Assembly (NCBI RefSeq): GCF_037975245.1
Contig: NC_092579.1
Coordinates: 1,789,001-1,853,000, forward strand
From: Apostichopus japonicus
Taxonomy: Eukaryota > Echinodermata > Holothuroidea > Aspidochirotida > Stichopodidae
Direction of reading: 5' to 3'
Length of the DNA stretch: 64,000 bases
Position 1 is the stretch's first letter, and every line of letters begins with the position of its first letter. The translations under genes and the position numbers were made by a program. Below the pieces are notes generated by a model. The model was given only the letters and a program-made list of their open reading frames with translations. It did no database searches and was not told the origin of the DNA. Below, piece after piece: positions 12,523-25,367 of the stretch.

Positions 12523-13042
12523 AATGTATTGGATGTGTGCGTGTGCGTGGGTGTATGATTATGTGTGTCTGTGTCTGCTGTACTTTACATATGGAAGGTA
12601 CCAGTTCATAAAGGAGGACCATTGGAAACTGCCCGCATGAACTTTCATGAATTGGACAAACAAAATATAAATTTCTTCTGTACGCCCAAAGCAGCCCTTT
12701 GCCAATTGGTAGTATCAAATTGAGGGGGATAAACAAATCAAGACACCCAAAGATTGTGTGTTCTATTGCAGACAGGTCAAGTATTTGTTTGCTTTAGGAA
12801 TAATGCAAGGAATAATTTATCCAGAAATTACACCACAAAAATGCCTCGCAAATGTAATCGAACAGCCAAACTGCTAAGGTGTGTAGTATGGCTTTACACA
12901 GGAACCAAATATTTTATTAAAGACAAAATTCAGAGACTTCAACACTTTTTTTGATGCAATGGACAATGTATAGCCATGCACAGAGCCGCTGCAATAAGCT
13001 ACAGCATAAACCAATTAGGTTGAACCAGTGTACATCTATGAG

Positions 13043-13423
13043 CAAGGGCGTAGGAACCGGGGGGGGCTGGGGGGGCGCCAGCCCCCCAGTGAAAAATGTG
13101 GAGGGGCGGAAGTATCATTCCGCCCCCCCGGTTCGCAGGTCAGAAAACCCCTTTTTCATTTCCAAATGAGAAAAAAAATCTCATTTGGAGCACCAAATTG
13201 CATCTAAGGCCAGTTGAAAATACAAAATTAAGTTTACAAACTGGAGTGGGTGTTGAAGTGTGCTATATTGCACCAAATTGCATCTGAGGCCACCTGGAAA
13301 TGCAAAAAATTCCAAAGGGGAGGGGGACACCCCCTCCCCTTAGACCCCTCCCCTTAGACCCCTCCCCCAGGCCGGCCATCAGTCTTCAGCCCCCCCACTC
13401 AAAAGTACCTTCCTACGCCACTG
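13043..13423. mobile_element. hAT-type MITE with 8-bp target duplication
   Basis: The 381-bp element starts CAAGGGCGTAGGAA and ends TTCCTACGCCACTG, so its ends are inverted repeats of the form CARKGGCGTAGGAA. It is flanked on both sides by the perfect 8-bp direct repeat TCTATGAG (13035-13042 and 13424-13431). An 8-bp duplication with CA(G)-type ends is the hAT hallmark. The interior is C/G-run rich and has no transposase, so it depended on a helper in trans. Confidence 0.9.
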
Positions 13424-13774
13424 TCTATGAGTGTCCACACTCAATGCAGTGAGGTTCCCATTAATATCCCCAATAATAACAATAGCCTACGTAAACATGT
13501 CTTCCACTACGTTGTTTTAAAAAGTAAATATAAGTTTTGTGGTCTCGTTGAAAAAATAGAATCCTCCGCTTCGAGAGGGTTCTCATTACATAAACATAAA
13601 CATTGTGTACAGAATTTTAAAGGAGCCAGTGTGTGTGGTTCCGAACATTATTAATGTTACATGCCACCCTGATTATTCTCTGAAGAGGATTTGAAATACT
13701 TGTTATTAGAAGCTTCTCATACATAATCGCCTACAGAGTTCCCAATGAACCAGTGTTGGTCTTCTAAACCTGTC

Positions 13775-13905
13775 CGTTAGGCTCTGAAGAAGATCCTGCT
13801 GGGATCGAAACGTCTCTCTAACTTTTACATATATTTAGAAACACCGGCTTTTTGCAGTAGATCATCAGTTTGCTAAACTTGGGTTCTTTTATTTCTCTCT
13901 TTTAT
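13775..13905 (+). repeat. Third copy of the GATCC-hairpin dispersed repeat
   Basis: It contains GGCTCTGAAGAAGATCCTGC, then GGGATCGAAACGTC, and further on GATCATCAGTTTGCTAA. These match the order of motifs in the 396-540 copy (GATAAGCAGTTTGCTAA at the same distance). The GATCC/GGATC stem here is perfect, with a five-base loop. Confidence 0.75.
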
Positions 13906-16815
13906 TTCTCTCATGTTAACAACTTGATGTAGTCATTTATATTATACTTTCAGATAATATGGATAATATTTGTAATAAATTCCTCCTCAACAAAATTGTA
14001 AGTTGTCTTAAGAGACAGGCAGTCTGAAAGTGATTGTTTTGAATAATTGAAGCTTTAAGTATCACAAATGAAATGATCATATGTATAATGTAGGCCAGTA
14101 ACTTGTAATGAAGAGATGAAATGTGGACAGACAAGATTGGTTTCAGTGAAATTTGTAACCACTCAATTTGTAATAAGTTCACTCAATTTGTAATCAGTTC
14201 ACACAATTTGTAATAACTTCACTCAATTTTTAGTAAGTTCACTCAATTTTTTATCTACTTTTGAAAACAAAATATGTACGTCTTACTTTAATATGAGCGC
14301 TAATAAACTGGCATTGAAAAATTAATAACTGTGAAATTTTCCACAAAAAGTGGTTTGATATATTATTGTGGATGATTAAGAAAAAGAAAAATTTTTTTAT
14401 TTGCTGTTGTATTGTGTAATTCCTCCTGTATTATTTGTGTTGGTTCATCAAAATTCTTCTGAAATGATTAACTATAGTGTTGCTTTCAAACAGTCACTTT
14501 GAAGCATCAGGACTAACTTTTAATTTGTATTATAAGTTTCAAACTTTTTTGATTCTTAACAATAATATATTTTGTTCATCTTTGATATTAGGTAATTTTT
14601 TGTGGGGGGCAGGGGGGAATCATTGTGGTTAAATGAACTAAACCAACCGAATTTGAACACATATTTATTTAAAAAAAATACAGAATGCGATAGGGTCGGT
14701 GTTTGGAACTTACAGAAGAAAATGATGTGATTGAAGGATGTTTGGGTAAACTGTGAGCAGAAGCATCATTCCTTAATTAGAAAGCTAACGAATATGAAAT
14801 TATATCAAAGAATGTAAGTGTTAATGATTTGATCAAAGGTAGAGGATAAGGGGAGGGGAGGTTTGGAAGGTAGAATGTTTCATTTTGTGAGGTAAACCAG
14901 AATTATTCATCAATCTTGAAACAAGGAAACTTTGTGGGAATGTCTCATAGAACCCTTTGATAATTTATTCAACTTCTGACTTCATTTTTTGTTATTGTGG
15001 CTGAAATGTTGGGCATTTTATATCAAACGGATATGCTAGCTCAGGTATCTAGGTAATGTGCTGCCTTGTCTAGAAACTACATTCAAAAACACCTGTAGAG
15101 ACATTCAAATTAACTAGCTTCAAGATTATTCAAATAATATCGCTCGAAAAGAAGCAATCTGTCGAGGCCAGAATTTTCTTCAACTTTGGAATCATGATGT
15201 TATTTGAACAGCCTATGGTAATACAAGGTTGATGCAAAAAATGAATTTATGGAGCAATAAAAATACTTTCCAAAGGAAAAGCATACTTCTCTCCAGGAGA
15301 ATATTTCCTTCCTTCAACTCACTTTGGATTTATCTCATCTTTTTATAATGTTAAGTCATTGCTTCAAGTATTAAAGGGGACATGTGTACATTTGCTAACT
15401 CACTAACAGTAGTTTATGTTCGGCGTCTATGTTGGTGGAGGTTGGTTTTACTTTGCAGCTAGCATTCGCTTATAATCAAACATTCCTTTGTACATGCATG
15501 GTAAATGTTTTATAGATATATCATCAAGATTTCTAAACATCATCATGCCAGATTTTGATTTTATCAAATTACAGTACCACAAAAAAATTACCAAATTAAA
15601 TATTTGATTCTTTTATCAGACCACCAGTTTTAACCAGGGAAAAACATCATATGGAACAATTTGTGTATATATATATATCTTGGAAACAAACAGATGTTTT
15701 GCTAGCAAGAATATTGCTTAAATACAGTATGGTCCTGTGAATTTGTGTCGTATATTCCGTGCAGAGTATTGCAGTTGTTGCCTACACCCAGAGAATATTA
15801 CATTGTATTGCTTTCATTATGGATATGGCATTATTTCATCGTTCCTTGAACAGATACGTCCGACAGAAAAGCTCACATAGTGGATATCTCGGAAGTATGG
15901 ATCTGCGTCCAAAGACAAATTTGTGTCATTTCTAAGTAAATTGACCAAAAGTTGAGATCCAAAGTCAAAATGCTGCTGTTGTACTTGTTTTCTTCTCATG
16001 TATATATTTATTTTTTGAGCTAAAACAAACATTATCTGTAATAGCCGATATTCCAACATTTACCAAAATTTTTCCATCAACTGGTTTCTCATGAGTCATG
16101 ATGGTTTGTCCAAATAAACTGTCCCAAGTCCAAGTGATCATGTTGTATTCTTAGGTCTGGTAAAATTGTGGGGGTTTAAAGGAGGAAGAAATTGAGTAGT
16201 TTGGACCATGCTAGATACCTAATTGCATAATTTGTCATCCTTTTTTGGGACTTCTTTTGTGTGCACAAGTTTCCAGATGACAACATTTGATCATGTTGGT
16301 TAGTCAGTTGCAGTACGACAGATGTGATGTGGCTGGGATTTCCTCATGTAGGCCATAGTGTCTTTGGTTACCGTGATTTGTGTTCAACATAAATTGGTGC
16401 TACTGTATCTATTCTATGCCATATTTAAGTAACCTCAAGTGTTCAAAATGTGTCTTATAATAATTGTAATGTGCAGGTTTGAGTGGAAGTAAGTAATTTG
16501 AATGTTCTGTTTTCTTGTTCCCATGCAAAACAATATGGGGAGTTTGGTTTTAAATATTAGAGTTCTAACTTTTCCCTTATGACAGAAAATGTGAACTAGT
16601 TTTGCCAAAACAAAATGGAAAAAATATGCTACTGCTCTCAGAGATGATGATCCCTATTTAAAAAATACATATTAAAGCCTCGCTAATGCATTTGCTGCAA
16701 TTATCATTTAAACCATTTGTAAAGGAATACAGAAGTACCAAGTCATCACAACAAAGGAGTGTATTATTGGTTAGATCCCATTGTCAGCTGGTTCACAGAT
16801 GACGAAAATCATACA
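13906..16815. other. Non-coding AT-rich intergenic stretch
   Basis: I see no exon, RNA gene or clear mobile element. Near 14157-14250 a short imperfect repeat of TTCACTCAATTTGTAATAAG occurs about four times, and a TA run lies near 15668. Open frames here are short and AT-driven. Confidence 0.5.
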
Positions 16816-16819
16816 GAAA

Positions 16820-17785
16820 TTGTATGTGTTTGAAATGCATGCAAACAGTAAACATTACATTGTCATGTCAGGTATGGATTACAACAACAAATAATTGTAT
16901 GTGTTTTAAATGAACGCAAACAGTGAACATTACATTGTCACGTATGGATTACAACAACAAATATATTGTATGTGTTTGAAATGAACGCAAACAGTGAACA
17001 TTACATTGTCATGTCAGGCATGGATTACAACAACAAATAATTGTATGTGTTTGAAATTAACGCAAACAGTTAACATTACATTGTCAGGTATGGATTACAA
17101 CAACAAATATATTGTATGTGTTTGAAATGAACGCAAACAGTGAACATTACACTGTCATGTCAGGTATGGATTACAACAACAAATAATTGTATGTGTTTGA
17201 AATTAACGCAAACAGTTAACATTACATTGTCAGGTATGGATTACAACAACAAATATATTGTATGTGTTTGAAATGAACGCAAACAGTGAACATTACACTG
17301 TCATGTCAGGTATGGATTACAACAACAAATAATTGTATGTGTTTGAAATGAACGCAAACAGTGAACATTACATTGTCACGTATGGATTACAACAACAAAT
17401 ATATTGTATGTGTTTGAAATGAACGCAAACAGTGAACATTACATTGTCAGGTATGGATTACAACAACAAATATATTGTATGTGTTTTAAATGAACACAAA
17501 CAGTGAACATTACACTGTCATGTCAGGTATGGATTACTGTACAACAACAAATAATTGTATGTGTTTGAAATGAACGCAAACAGTGAACATTACATTGTCA
17601 CGTATGGATTACAACAACAAATATATTGTATGTTTTAAATGAACACAAACAGTGAACATTACACTGTCATGTCAGGTATGGATTACAACAACAAATAATT
17701 GTATGTGTTTGAAATGAACGCAAACAGTTAACATTAAATTGTTATGTCAGGTACAGTATGGATTACTGTACAACAACAACCACTT
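16820..17785 (+). repeat. 71/75-bp minisatellite
   Basis: About fourteen tandem units begin TTGTATGTGTTTGAAATGAA at 16820, 16895, 16966, 17041, 17112, 17187, 17258, 17333, 17404, 17475, 17555, 17626 and 17699, with partial edges. Unit lengths mostly alternate 75 and 71 bp because of a CATGT indel after ACATTGT, giving a 146-bp higher-order dimer. Each unit holds GGTATGGATTACAACAACAA. The array is intergenic and has no coding sense. Confidence 0.95.
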
Positions 17786-17789
17786 GTAA

Positions 17790-20320
17790 CTTGTCTTTTA
17801 TAGAGGAATGTATAGCATTGGAAAATGAAACAACTGTTAGCCACTTTGTTTCAGGATCAACGATTAAGTATAAAAATCAGAAGATTAGCTTGATAATATT
17901 AGACAAAACAACTCTAAATTGTTTGATATAAGCAAAGATGATTTCATGGACAGTGCTTTTATATGTGACATCATTGACATTACATAATCTACAATGCATG
18001 AGGAGAATGAGTATTCTCTATTGAGTATTATTTATGATACAGGAGTATTATAGTACAGTGAGTATTATATATTATATATATAGTTGAACTGATGATTGCC
18101 ACGGTTGACCCTGTTGTTTTGGATACCTATTCCAAAGCATCTCCACTATATAGATATGCATGAATGCATTTCAGAACATGAATGTAAAATGACAAGGTCA
18201 ACTATGACTACACTTATAGTACTAAATAATATTTTAAATTTAATTATTTTGGCATGTCATTTTAAGTCTAAATCCATTTCTAGGTGTTATTTTAGGTATT
18301 TTTGTCTTTTAACAAGATTCAGAATCATATTGAAGACTACAATTTTTTTAATCATCTCGATAAATAATTTGAACATATATTTTGATATCATTAAACATGG
18401 AAGATTTTTTTCTTTTTATGATTCATGCTTTATTATGACCCATGTTTCATTATGACCCATGTTTTATTTTTCTTTGTGTGCTAGAAATGAATGTCTAAAA
18501 ATTGTTTTAAAAGCTGAAAAGCAATTATTTAACTTGTAATTTTTTTTAAGTCTATTTTTCCTTTCATGAAGGAGTAAATTAGAAATGCACGATGAAATCC
18601 ATTTTGAGTTCTTTTGTGTCTTTTGAGTGAAAAATCTGTTACTTAAAAATATCAGAAGTGTTATTTTCAACCTTCCTTTATCAGTCAAAATGTTATATTT
18701 TCATCCAAAATTTTAAATTTGAATGCAATGTTTACTAATGGAAGGGTGTTTTTTGAAGGGGTTGGGGTGGGGGGGGGGGGGCAAAGGGAAAGGTTGACAA
18801 GAAATGTGTGATGATAGACAAAGACACATCAAATTTTTTAATAGCTACTGGCATCTTCTGGTTCATGACCTCGTTCCCTTTACATTCCTTTAAAATAATG
18901 CCCAGCAATCTGTGGACTTACTGTATTTACGAACATTACAAAAATGATTGCAAAATAAACATTCAAAAGACAGCACAAAAGAGTATTTCAGTTATAAATT
19001 CCTTCTTGTATATTATTTTTAGTTCAGTTTAACTGACAATAAAATGATAACATAGTATAAAATACAAATGTAAAACCCTTTTTGGCATAAACATAAATTC
19101 TCTACATAAACATAAATTCTCCTGCATAAATCAACAATTTAACAAAAAATATGGAAAATAAAAAATATATAGCAGGCTTGCTTAAAGCAGCTTCATACTG
19201 TATTTGAATTTTGCCAACAAATTATGACATCTAAGATTTTCTTAATATTATTACCAAAGTGACTTCCATAGTTATTTTTGAATTATGATTGAATTTTCAA
19301 TATATTCTTTTTGTTTCACACTATGGGTACTCATTCCTTGCAAAATTGGAAGCTTGTAAAAAAACTAACAAAAAACACAAGTTTGATGTCTTCATTATTA
19401 CTTGTAATGACACCAGACTAACCAAGCTAATGGTCCACATTGTTACTGTAGTTATTATGGCGGATTTAACCGGAGGGAGCTTAGAGAAATTGATTTGAAC
19501 TCCAAAAGTTGCTCGAAAAATTCCATATTAATACAGTGACCCTGTAATTTCTTCAAAGGTTTCCAATTTTGAAAACGATAAATACTGATAGGAAATCTTG
19601 ATTCATTACGGATAGCCATCACAAATGGTTGTGAGTTTATTAGATACAACCATCTGGTACATAGGGGCCTACCGTACATGTACTGTATGTAGCATTATTG
19701 GTTTAATAGTGAAACAACCAACACACTGATTCATGTTGCATCTTGAGCTAATAAATAACATACCATGTACAGAGATACTAATCTGAGCAAGATATTTAAC
19801 CGACATGGTTTGGACCATATATTCTCAGCAGGATCCAATTACCAAGGAAAAATTATGTTGTGAACTTCTCATTACCAGACTTATGATATAAATTATATAT
19901 TTGACCTACAGTAGCTGTGGCCTGTGCAATCCCATTGAAATTGAATATTAAAATTATTAAGCTATGGTAAGCACTCTGAGTGTCCTGGTCATGGAAGTGT
20001 TTTGATTAAGTACTTGAACTTGAACAAATGACCATGTAATGGTGTTTAGACTGTAGGCAGACAATACAAATATTTATTCCATAAGAATTGTGTTTTTTTA
20101 TTAAATTACAACTTTTGGGTGTCTTGACCATGCAACATCTTTCCTATCATTCTGTACGGCGTTTTGATAATTAAAATGTCTTGCTCGCAACGCCATTAAA
20201 ACTGACCACATTTAGTAAACTTTCCAGTTTTGCCTCCAATGCTTTGCAAAGCAACTGATGCTTATATTTAGCTTAGCCTAACACTAATTTATTATAGACC
20301 ATGGTTTAAAATTTGATCAT
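17790..20320. other. Non-coding AT-rich intergenic stretch
   Basis: No gene is recognisable. A G run lies near 18765-18781. Frames such as 18096-18455 and 18464-18688 are AT-rich chance frames with Lys/Asn/Ile/Phe bias and no motif. Confidence 0.5.
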
Positions 20321-20325
20321 TGTTA

Positions 20326-20700
20326 TTATTATTACCCTGTTATTTATATAGCGCATAATCCAGAAGTTCTATGCGCTTTGTACTTAACCCTAGTCATTGG
20401 TAACTTGTCACACCTACACACCAAAGTGTGCACAATTCAAACAATCACTCCTGGGCACCACAGTGCACCACAGCCACGTGTCCCCTGGGGGACTTCCCAT
20501 AGGGTGCAGCCACAAAACCGGCGCACGCAACTATATTTACAAGTCACCTCGCAAGTCCCCATTTATACACCTGGGTGAAGAGAGGCAATGGAGATAAAGT
20601 GCCTTGCCCAAGGACACAACCTAATGATATGGCCAGGGCTCGAACCTGTAATCCTTAGATCACAAGTCCACTGCCTTAACCACTTTACCACAACGCCCTA
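20326..20700 (-). mobile_element. tRNA-derived SINE
   Basis: On the minus strand the element begins near 20700 with a tRNA-like head. An A box lies in GTGGTAAAGTGGTTAAGG, and a perfect B box GGTTCGAGCCC follows at the normal spacing (about 20632-20642). The body holds GTGTCCTTGGGCAAGGCAC and GCGCTATATAAAT. The 3' end is a (TAA)n-like tail at 20326-20335, as expected for LINE-mobilised SINEs. The subfamily is not assigned. Confidence 0.85.
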
Positions 20701-20704
20701 TAAT

Positions 20705-22080
20705 TATAACATATAATTATAACACACACAAAACCATATATATAAACCATGGTTTGACCAGCAAGATGTGTAGAAATGTAATTCAACAGTTATTTGTTCA
20801 TCTCATGAGTTAAGGTGGTTTGACAATGGAATCAAACATGTCCTGGATTATAATAAACTATTAATAGAGGATGCTAGGCTCTCTCTTAATAAAAACGCAT
20901 CATGGTATCTCTTGGAGTAACGGAAACATTCAATGCGAGGGTTTGATGAATTGTCAGCATAATACATGAAAAGATCTTGACAATAATTTATACCAAATGA
21001 AGTGCCTTGTTCTAAAAGAGTTGCAGAAATTACTTAGCTTAATTGGAAGCAAGACATACAATTTTCTAAGAAATTTAACAGCCACAGACAAGCCGGCGAC
21101 CAAAGTCATTTTATTAGATTGTAAATCTCCTGAATGACGGTCTTTCCCAGAACTGCTCATCAAGGCGAAACATGTGTGTTTGTCATCACAGATTTAAACA
21201 AAACAATGAAAACACTGTGGAATCTGTTGCCGAGCTCCATAAATTAGCAGAAAATTGTATTTTTGCCAAATATCTAAATGACTTTTTGCAAGATTGGTTT
21301 GTATGCGGATATAAACAACAAAAATGACGAAAACCAATGTTACGAAAAGCTTGTTGACGCCAAATCTTTGACATAAAAAGCAGCAGAAAGCGAGAAAGCT
21401 ATGAAATTGGCAGTGAAGGAAATGCTGTAACTCTGAGATGCACGATTTACTATGTATGACTGGCGTACAAAAAGTTCATAGGAAACCTCTCACAGTATTG
21501 ACAAAATGGTTTTGGTGTGAAGAGGAAACCACTAACATGTGATGTAATGTTCATCTATATGCTAAAGTAAAACCACTAAATGTAGTTTATAATTTGAACA
21601 ATGTTATGTTCATGTATATGCAAAAGAAATCACATAATGATATGAGATTTTCCAAGACAGCAACCACAGTTGTTATAGTTTAATTTCAGGCTTCTAATCT
21701 GGCATAGACGATTTTCATAGAGTGGCTAATTTAGATGTCTGAGTCTGGTCACACCATAGGGTAACCCCAGGGACTGAACTGGCTGGCAGGTGGAGGTGCC
21801 GGATGTGGCCCATCGCATCCTAGTGTTTAGTAACATAAGTATCGAAAGTAAAAGTTAAGTTAAAAGTTATCCAACCGGAAAGGAACCGATGGTTATGTTT
21901 GTTCTGGGAGAAAGAAAATAAGAGGAATCTCTCACTAGGCATTCATTTACTATATATGTAACCTTATTTATTTTACTTCATTTCTTAATTATATTGTAAA
22001 GTAGTGAATCGTGTGTTTGTCTCATCTTTCTGTGGTTGTCTGAAACACCCCAGAGGAAGGCCAGACACATAATATTCTCG
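20705..22080. other. No recognisable gene; possible LTR remnant at its right end
   Basis: The left part is plain AT-rich sequence. From about 21850 the text (GAAAGGAACCGATGG and a later TGAATCGTGTGTTTGTC) directly precedes a gypsy gag fragment and could be the end of a degraded LTR. I cannot pair it with a second LTR. Confidence 0.35.
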
Positions 22081-22110
22081 GAAGCACCTGTGACAGACGG
22101 TGATACAACA

Positions 22111-22824
22111 ATGTCGACTCTGAAGGAGGCCAGGAGGTTGGTTTCTCTGGAGGAAGAGTTGAAGAGGAGTAAAGAAATTGCACAGATGGACAAAAGTTTT
22201 TTCTGGTGTGGAAGGGTCGCTCCTTGTCAGTGATTTCATCTATGATTTTAGGGCTGCCATAAAATTAAGAGAGCTTAAAGGTACATAAGCAGCGGACTTC
22301 CTCATGGCTCATCTCGAGGGTCCAGCGAGACAAGAGATTCGACACAACCCAAAGGATGTCTTGACGAATCCCCAACAAATACTACATTTACGTTGTCTGA
22401 GACATTTGGAGAGAAGTAGACGCTAGCTGGAGTGTTGTTGCGGGAGATATGCAACCGCGTGCAGAAAGAGAGTGAGACCATTACCAACTTTGGGTTTGGC
22501 CCTTATGTCCTTGGGGGACAAACTAACAAATATGGCATGTAGAAAACCATAATGGAGCAGTACCGGGATGGGTTGCTGGATGGCGTTCTCGGGCATGAGG
22601 TAAAGAGGACCCTCATGGAAGAGCTCAACATCACTTTCATTAAACTGCTGGACAGAGCCCTAGACTTGGCAGATTATGACCTCCTCAACCGAAGGAAGCG
22701 TCAAGGGAGGAGAATTAACACCTACCACACAGAGGTCGACTCCCAAATATTAAGAGAGCTCTCTGGAAGGTCTCACCACTGCATTGAAGATCAAACGGAG
22801 ACCTTGGACAGTATGAAGCTCTAA
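22111..22824 (+). pseudogene. Ty3/gypsy gag fragment, copy 1
   Basis: The first part (ATG at 22111) gives KEARRLVSLEEELKRS, then in shifted frames DFIYDFRAAIKLREL, AHLEGPARQEIRHNPKDVL, CNRVQKESE and finally EQYRDGLLDGVLGHEVKR, ending near RRKRQGRR. The order (N-terminal coil, capsid-like core, basic tail) fits the short gag of a Ty3/gypsy retrotransposon. It resembles 24085-24480 and 38790-39632. At least three frameshifts and internal stops show it is dead. No protease or polymerase follows. Confidence 0.7.
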
Positions 22825-23834
22825 TAGATACAAGATATTTTTTTACAATCTGTGCCAATAGATGTGAAGTATTTTCTGCACAATGGGTTAGCCAATTTAT
22901 GTAGGCTAGCTTGGAGCTAACAACTCACTCTAAGCTGAAACATCATGCTGTAAGGAGTCATATGATTTTATGTGTCTCTCTTGGTAAGGCGCTCGATTAT
23001 TTTTCCGTTTCAACACATGGCATGGGATATAGTTCTTTTTTGAAAAGCCCATATTAGCCTGGGGCCATAATAGTTTGAATTTGGAATTCATTGTTGGCAA
23101 GAAGTGTGTTGAGAGGGGTCGCCTGGGTACCAGAATCTGATAGAGTCCGAGGAGGGCAGCTGTTTCTTAAGAAGTGACATATCACTGCAGCCTGTGCTAC
23201 AAGGCTTGCCAAGGGACGATAATATATGATACCATTTGCCACTTGTATATCCGTTTGGGACTAATTTGGATCTCACTCATTACTTTCACCAGATTCAGCC
23301 TAATCAACCTTAACTGACTGGTGTAAACATCTATATGGCTACGAGAACATTAACAAATACTGAGAAGCGTTGGACAACGGAACGTCGTTGAATTTTGAAT
23401 ACTTAATATAGTGTTCACAAGAAACTACTTTTAATATTGTTGTAAAACCAACATTACCTATGTATGAGGTATCACTTAGCTTTTCTAGGATAAACGAACT
23501 GCTGGGGTATTGAGTAAGCATTACAGTGTAAAACTAAATTTTTGTACTGTAGAAACACCCGTAAATTTGTTAATCTCATGCAAATGGTTTCAACGTTGCG
23601 TATTACCTGAACTACATGCTATTACCTAGTTAATATTTGAATCCAAGGTATTGATAATTTAGCCTTATACCCATATTAATTAAAGGAAGACGAAACTTTA
23701 TGTAACTTTGAAGAATTACATTTATTATCAAGCTTATACTCGAATGTGTTGTTGAATTTCTTGTACTGTGTCTTTATATTGGTCGGATAGCCTCTATTCG
23801 AACAAATTCGCCAAATTGTATCCTGCTCTTCTAG
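22825..23834. other. Unassigned stretch between two gag fragments
   Basis: I see no domain in any frame. It is probably degraded retrotransposon and spacer DNA, but nothing in it can be placed. Confidence 0.35.
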
Positions 23835-24480
23835 GTGACAGACATCGATGTCACCAGAAGGGCCACTGTGCCAGTCAGCGCCCAGCTCCACGCCCCACCC
23901 AGGGCGGAAACTAGCGTCACCCAGCTCCGAGAGCCAGGATCTGGGTGATAGAGAGAAACAGCCAGGCTCAGGTATAGTGATTCCTTCTTCTATTTTTGGT
24001 AAGAGCCCTGCATGTGATGCACTGGAACACTCCCATTGTGACAGGGAGCGTCACCTGCCTAGCAAGCTTAGCTCAGATCCTGAACAGATATTAGATGTCC
24101 TTTGAGATACCTTCGGAGAACGAGACACTCTTGGCTCTCTGATGAGGCGAGTGTATTACTGCACACAAGGCCACAGAGAGACCACCTATCACTTCGCTTT
24201 TAGGCTAATGGTGCTGTCAGAGAAGTTGTCAACAATAAATGGTGCCCCTGATCCCAAAAGGACTATTAGGAACAGTTCTGCGATGGGTTACAGGACAACA
24301 TCTTACGCAGAGAGCTTAAGAGAATGCTCAAAGACGAGGTAGACACATCCTTCATCCAACTACAAGACTGGGCTCTTGATATGGGAGAAGATGAATCCCC
24401 TAGACATGGCAAGAGGAAATTAACCGTAATATGGAAGACCGACAAGTAGAAACATTGAAAGGATCAAGAAAAATCCACCA
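23835..24480 (+). pseudogene. Ty3/gypsy gag remnants: half zinc knuckle, gag-end stop and second gag core
   Basis: Around 23842 a frame reads RCHQKGHCASQRP, a CCHC zinc knuckle whose last Cys is now Arg. It continues to GGN and a UAG at 23912, followed in frame by RHPAPRARIWV. From about 24085 another gag core follows with HREKTT-like text, FRLMVLSEKLSTINGAPDP, DGLQDNILRRELKRML and a WALDMGEDES tail, broken by frameshifts. This last core is clearly related to residues 1-90 of the 39141-39632 frame. The reversed order (gag end before gag core) means two copies or a rearranged copy. Confidence 0.65.
23912..23947 (+). promoter_or_regulatory. Probable gag stop-readthrough signal (UAG plus hairpin)
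   Basis: The UAG at 23912-23914 is followed after three bases by CACCCA, then GCTC-CGA-GAGC, then TGGGTG: a 6-bp outer stem and a 4-bp inner stem. The same arrangement occurs at 39630-39665, and the frame after the UAG is conserved (HPAPRAR.WV). This is what a translational readthrough element between gag and pol would look like. Confidence 0.55.
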
Positions 24481-25210
24481 AGTGAAGGGAAGTGGGCCAT
24501 ATGCTCTTAAAGTAAGACGCTTGTCAAGCTTCTGAACAAAATGCGAAACTGCAAATGCACAGCAGTGCGTCAATATCCCATATGCTGGAAAATTCCATCA
24601 CAAACTTCTGAAAAGAAGTAATATTGATGGTGAAAGAGTGTCATGTCCAAAGGAGAGCAATATCAGGGTCTTACCAAAAGAGAATATCAAAGTGAGTCAA
24701 AGCAGCAAGGATGATCAAATTGATTGCAGCCAGAAAGAAAATGACATACAAATTTGGCAGTTACTATGCTGTTTTCTATATTAAAAAACCATATTTTGGT
24801 AGAGTTGTACTGTATCTGTCAGCAAGTCTGGAGTGGAAATGAAGTTCTTGCACAATTCCTCAGCGTAAACATCAGCTTTATCAAAACACGCTGTTGGAGA
24901 GATTGGAGAACCAAGCTGCCTGGAAGGGAACCTTCACCAAAAAAGGCCGAAACAGGACAAGTCATAAATAAAGTGCAGGAGGTGCCAGGAGATGAGCTAG
25001 CAGTGAGAAAACATTTGAGCAGAGCTCTGTGAGTTGAAAGGCAAATAGGCCATGGTACATCCCTTGATTTCATTTCATTCCGTGCAACACAAAGAGGGAG
25101 GGAATTCTATGTGAATGATAAATATGAAAATATTATTCTGAATACTGTAGATATTCAGTTGTCCCCATTTACGATGCTGGTATATATGCTTAAAAATCGG
25201 TAAAAATCTA
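24481..25210. other. Unassigned stretch
   Basis: No domain is recognised. A frame at 24900-25032 reads a charged Lys/Glu-rich segment that could be retrotransposon coiled-coil, but there is no support for it beyond position. Confidence 0.3.
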
Positions 25211-25367
25211 ACAGAAATTGGGACCTTTTGCGTTATTGTACGGGGCTATTTTCTATCAATCAGAAATAGCGTACGAACGACATTCTTGTGGCATACACAA
25301 AATTTCGGCGAATCAACCAATCACAACGTTTGTTAATATTGACAGAGCAATTGTTCTGGAGACCAAA

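Noticed and set aside
16820-17785. CRISPR-like array
   Set aside because: Units are contiguous with no unique spacers, and the context is an animal genome.
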